From an uncultured Spirochaetaceae bacterium (GTDB lineage: Bacteria > Spirochaetota > Spirochaetia > Treponematales > Treponemataceae), in the NCBI GenBank assembly GCA_902773215.1, contig CACYDQ010000502.1, positions 1 through 5,409 on the forward strand: 5,409 bases of DNA. Direction: 5' to 3'. The notes beneath the pieces are model-generated. The model saw nothing but the letters and a program-made list of their open reading frames with translations. It searched no databases and was not told the origin of the DNA. How positions within the stretch are numbered: position 1 is the stretch's first letter; every line of letters starts with the position of its first letter. The translations under genes were made by a program, and so were the position numbers. Of this stretch, positions 4,813 to 5,409 are shown piece by piece.

Positions 4813-5409
4813 GTGTCGGAGCTGTACATAGTGGGAACCCCGATCGGAAACCTCGGGGACATAACATACAGGGCATTGGAGACTTTCAGGGCGGTGGACG
4901 TGATTGCCGCCGAGGACACGCGGCATACCCTCCAGCTCCTCACCCATTTTGACATCCACAAGCCGCTCGTCAGCTGCCGCGCGCAGAACGAGGGGGTTGC
5001 GTCCGACAAAATCATCAGGATGCTGGACGAAGGGCAGACCGTCGCATACGCGAGCGACGCGGGCACGCCGGGAATCAGCGACCCCGGCTCCGTCCTCGCG
5101 GCAAAGGCGCGGCAGGCAGGGCACAAGGTCATCCCCATCCCGGGGGCAAGCGCGTTCGCGACCCTGGCAAGCGTCGCGGGCGGAGGAGGAAAGACCTTGG
5201 TGTTCGAAGGCTTCCTGTCGCCCAAGCCGGGCCGGAGGAGGGCACGGGTCAAGGAGCTGATGGAGGGGGGAAATTCTTTTATTTTGTACGAAAGTCCCTT
5301 CAGAATCGTAAAGCTCCTTGCCGATATTGCCGATATTGACAGCGAGAGGCGTGTGGTCGTAGGCAGGGAACTGACGAAGCTGCACGAGGAGATAAGCGAG
5401 GGAAGCGCC
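4813..5409 (+). CDS. rsmI: 16S rRNA (cytidine-1402-2'-O)-methyltransferase RsmI (3'-partial)
   Basis: The first 199 residues are present, of about 280 in the family; the window edge cuts the rest. RsmI uses S-adenosylmethionine to methylate the 2'-OH of C1402 in the decoding centre of 16S rRNA, acting in the cytoplasm on the small subunit. The tetrapyrrole-methylase fold motifs appear in order: [20 protein letters not shown] at the N-terminus, [48 protein letters not shown] and RELTKLHEE. The usual SYHEHNE segment reads [10 protein letters not shown] 4813 is the only usable start: an in-frame TAA lies at 4795, and the next GTG (4831) would delete the first beta-strand. There is no proper Shine-Dalgarno sequence, only GGAAG one base away, and the promoter places the transcript start at or beside the GTG, so leaderless translation is likely. 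The gene is transcribed separately from the lipoprotein genes upstream. Confidence 0.95.
   Translation, partial: MSELYIVGTPIGNLGDITYRALETFRAVDVIAAEDTRHTLQLLTHFDIHKPLVSCRAQNEGVASDKIIRMLDEGQTVAYASDAGTPGISDPGSVLAAKARQAGHKVIPIPGASAFATLASVAGGGGKTLVFEGFLSPKPGRRRARVKELMEGGNSFILYESPFRIVKLLADIADIDSERRVVVGRELTKLHEEISEGSA

Noticed and set aside
5320..5337. Tandem 9-bp repeat GCCGATATT in rsmI
   Set aside because: Two in-frame copies encode ADIADI in a region where the family varies; most likely a trivial local duplication.
4180..5385. Minus-strand open frames opposite the second lipoprotein gene and rsmI
   Set aside because: They lie opposite well-supported + strand genes, lack family motifs and convincing ribosome sites, and look like antisense shadows.

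Overview
The window most resembles a moderately GC-rich spirochaete of the Treponema type. This is inferred from three things. The lipoboxes are relaxed, with Ser before the lipid Cys in two of three lipoproteins. There are two adjacent lipoproteins with SH3-like domains ending in a GW(V/L)F-G-(F/Y)L motif. The RsmI also reads SCRAQNE where most bacteria have SYHEHNE. No rRNA or other decisive taxonomic marker is present, so the assignment is provisional.

Layout: all five genes lie on the + strand. (1) 1-240 is the C-terminal end of an OppF/DppF-type peptide ABC transporter ATPase, with its four-Cys tail. (2) 292-1950 is a complete OppA-like lipoprotein, 51 bases downstream and probably in the same transcript. 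A hairpin (1960-1978) and a strong intrinsic terminator (2009-2053) close this unit. (3) 2103-3401 is a lipoprotein with a Pro/Ala-rich linker, an unrecognised beta-rich middle and a C-terminal SH3-like domain. (4) 3607-4698 is a second lipoprotein with a Pro/Ala/Glu-rich linker and two SH3-like domains. (5) 4813-5409 is the first 199 codons of rsmI (16S rRNA C1402 2'-O-methyltransferase), cut by the window edge.

The transporter pieces work together: the lipid-anchored OppA captures peptides and the OppF ATPase helps drive import. The two SH3-like lipoproteins are probably distant paralogues with an envelope role. Each is preceded by a nearly identical 31-bp promoter-like element (28 of 31 bases match), which suggests shared control. 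RsmI is an unrelated housekeeping gene with its own near-consensus promoter.

The main points for follow-up are in the intergenic regions: the duplicated promoter element; a cluster of five TTGTCA/TGACAA hexamers within 103 bp (3431-3533), including an 18-bp near-perfect dyad; and an rsmI promoter whose predicted transcription start falls on the GTG start codon, suggesting a leaderless mRNA. I see no mobile element, CRISPR array, tRNA or rRNA, and no convincing minus-strand gene.
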